NCBI GenBank assembly: GCA_963920665.1
Contig: OY987263.1
Span: forward strand, 27,144,547-27,208,546
Direction: 5' to 3'
DNA: 64,000 nt
From: Straminergon stramineum
Taxonomy: Eukaryota > Streptophyta > Bryopsida > Hypnales > Calliergonaceae
Part shown: positions 62,521 to 64,000 of the stretch, in pieces
Position numbering within the stretch: position 1 is the stretch's first letter
Layout: every line of letters starts with the position of its first letter
Translations under genes and position numbers: made by a program
Notes under the pieces: model-generated
Told to the model about the DNA's origin: nothing
Databases searched by the model: none
Seen by the model: only the letters and a program-made list of their open reading frames with translations

Positions 62521-63361
62521 GCTTTACATTGATCAAAGGAATGTGGGTAGGCCTTTAACTTCAAAAGCAAGCCATTCTTACAAATTCACAAGCCTCTGAA
62601 GATTTTTGAGGTCAAAAATTGATCACTAAGTGTTTGATCAAACCTATAAAACATCATGAAATATGATTGTGGTCATTTCAAGCTTTACTAGTGTGCCTTA
62701 TGTCATTGCCACAATCAAAATACATGTATAAGTAATTTTCTAATTTTTTAATTCATAAAAACTTTGATATTCAATAACTTTCACACCATATGTCCAAACA
62801 CCATGAAACAAAGTCCATGCATCCTTCCTTGTAAAGAGCTTTCCAACAATATAAGATGTTTCATGGGTTTTTAGATCTCACCTTATCAATCTAACCAACT
62901 AACTAATTTATGGTATGGATGGCTACTTCAAGTTATAGGTTACATGCCAAGTTTTTTTCATCTAATTTCAATAATAGTTGCAAAAGTTAAGAAGGTTTGG
63001 GGTTTGTGACTGGCAATATTGACAACTAAATAAACTTCAATTTGTTTAAAAATAATTAAACTTTATTTTCTTATGAGACTTGCAATAGGGAGGAAACTTT
63101 GATTTATTTCTATTTCAATTTGTGAAGTGAAATATATGACGATTTTTGTTTTGTGGATAGTGAACTTCTAAAGTTATATTACCCCTAAACACAAAGTTTT
63201 TGTTTCTTTTGTTGAAATAGTTCATAGCTTCATTTTTTGAGGCATTAGATGAGCTTTCTGGCCTCAACAAGATTGTGAGTTTTTGAACAGTGGGGAATAG
63301 TGGCCAAAATAAAATAAAATCCATAAAGGTGTTAAAAAAACCCATCAAACTACACTCAGTA
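62521..63361. other. AT-rich intergenic DNA
   Basis: I see no gene or structured repeat in this stretch. Confidence 0.45.
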
Positions 63362-63531
63362 GGGGTATTAAAGGGACCAAAAAATTAAAGGGATTGATTG
63401 TAGAAAATTATAGATGTTTGAAACATGATGTACATCCCCTGGACACTTCAATAACTATTGATGTACAATAAAGGTAGATATTTATATAGTGTGGAATGTT
63501 GATTACTTAGTATGGGTCCCTTTAATACCCC
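63362..63531 (+). mobile_element. 170-base Stowaway-like MITE (copy K1)
   Basis: The ends GGGGTATTAAAGGGACC and GGGTCCCTTTAATACCCC are inverted repeats, and TA lies on both sides. It matches the copy at 51691-51860 in length and sequence, in the opposite orientation. Confidence 0.85.
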
Positions 63532-63630
63532 TATTCCACATAGAAGGCTTCAATTGCATAGGACAATTTAATGACATGATCAAAAAAATTAAAGAAAAAA
63601 ACCCTTTATATACAAATGATTGGGAACTTA

Positions 63631-64000
63631 GGGTGATTGCAAGAAACACCTGTCCTATTTTGTGTCACACATTGCATATTGATATGATCTTTGGCCATAA
63701 CTTTTGTGTTTTGACTCCAAATGACCTAAGATTTGTAGGGAAAGTACTCATGACTATTATAGACCTTCAATAAATTTTTCGTAATTTTCAAAAATAATCT
63801 ACTATCCAAAAATAGAGCCCGATTCAATGTCACACTTGTTGGTTTCAAGGTTTTTAGTACTATTTAGAACCCAAATAAACTACTTTTGAGCTGAAATTTT
63901 GGGGAGATGGTCTTCTAGTAGACTTATAGCTAATGGCTGAAGGAATTTTAAAAATAATTAAATTTATGAGGTGTGGAAGTCTACAAAGTGAGCTTCTTTT
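63631..64000. mobile_element. GGGTGATTGCAAGAAACAC-family element (copy 3), cut by the window edge
   Basis: The left end is GGGTGATTGCAAGAAACACC, followed by TGTCCTATTTTGTGTCAC, like copy 1. The right end lies outside the window. Confidence 0.55.

Overview
This window reads as nuclear DNA of a land plant with a large, repeat-rich genome. It has spliceosomal introns, AT-rich intergenic DNA, many non-autonomous DNA transposons, and three plant-type or eukaryotic genes set in more GC-rich islands. I see no bacterial operon, organellar segment, rRNA, tRNA or CRISPR array. A fern, lycophyte, bryophyte or gymnosperm would fit the gene density of about three genes in 64 kb, but the species cannot be fixed from the sequence alone.

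Genes. (1) 20847-21965, plus strand: a two-exon gene for a 75-residue basic plant protein, with a C-terminal half of the type 'LYNDVVSCGYEDVHVMWSML'. (2) 55877-57875, plus strand: a Dof zinc-finger transcription factor of the CYCLING DOF FACTOR type, with the Dof finger at residues 74-102 and the CDF C-terminal motifs. (3) 59814-62168, minus strand: a gene I assembled from five exons whose splice sites and phases all agree. It encodes about 226 residues that match the L-2-amino-thiazoline-4-carboxylate hydrolase-like family, known mainly from bacteria. Genes 2 and 3 converge, with about 1.9 kb between their stop codons.

Mobile DNA dominates the rest. The main family has termini ACCCCTAAAGG.../...CCTTTAGGGGT inside TA (usually TTAA) target sites. 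Members lie at 1237-2172, 2515-4027, 2734-3306 (nested), 24585-24814, 25411-25493, 40104-41077 (nested), 48830-49777 and 52102-53028, plus a 6.7-kb element at 32178-38909. The 573-bp nested copy at 2734-3306 keeps the two ends of the 6.7-kb element and looks like its internal-deletion derivative. Two empty/filled site pairs inside the window show the insertions directly. Other families are a 170-bp Stowaway-like pair (51691-51860 and 63362-63531), AGGTAGGAGGCTC elements (23807, 29006 and 39829), GGGTGATTGCAAGAAACAC elements (46662, 49836 and 63631), and foldback elements at 7946-8705, 10092-10590, 14665-15010 and 15452-15725.

No transposase was recognised. The 6.7-kb element carries three tandem arrays and a decayed open frame broken by TAG codons. 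A GC-richer island at 42.5-45.6 kb holds protein-like fragments, but I could not assemble a gene there.
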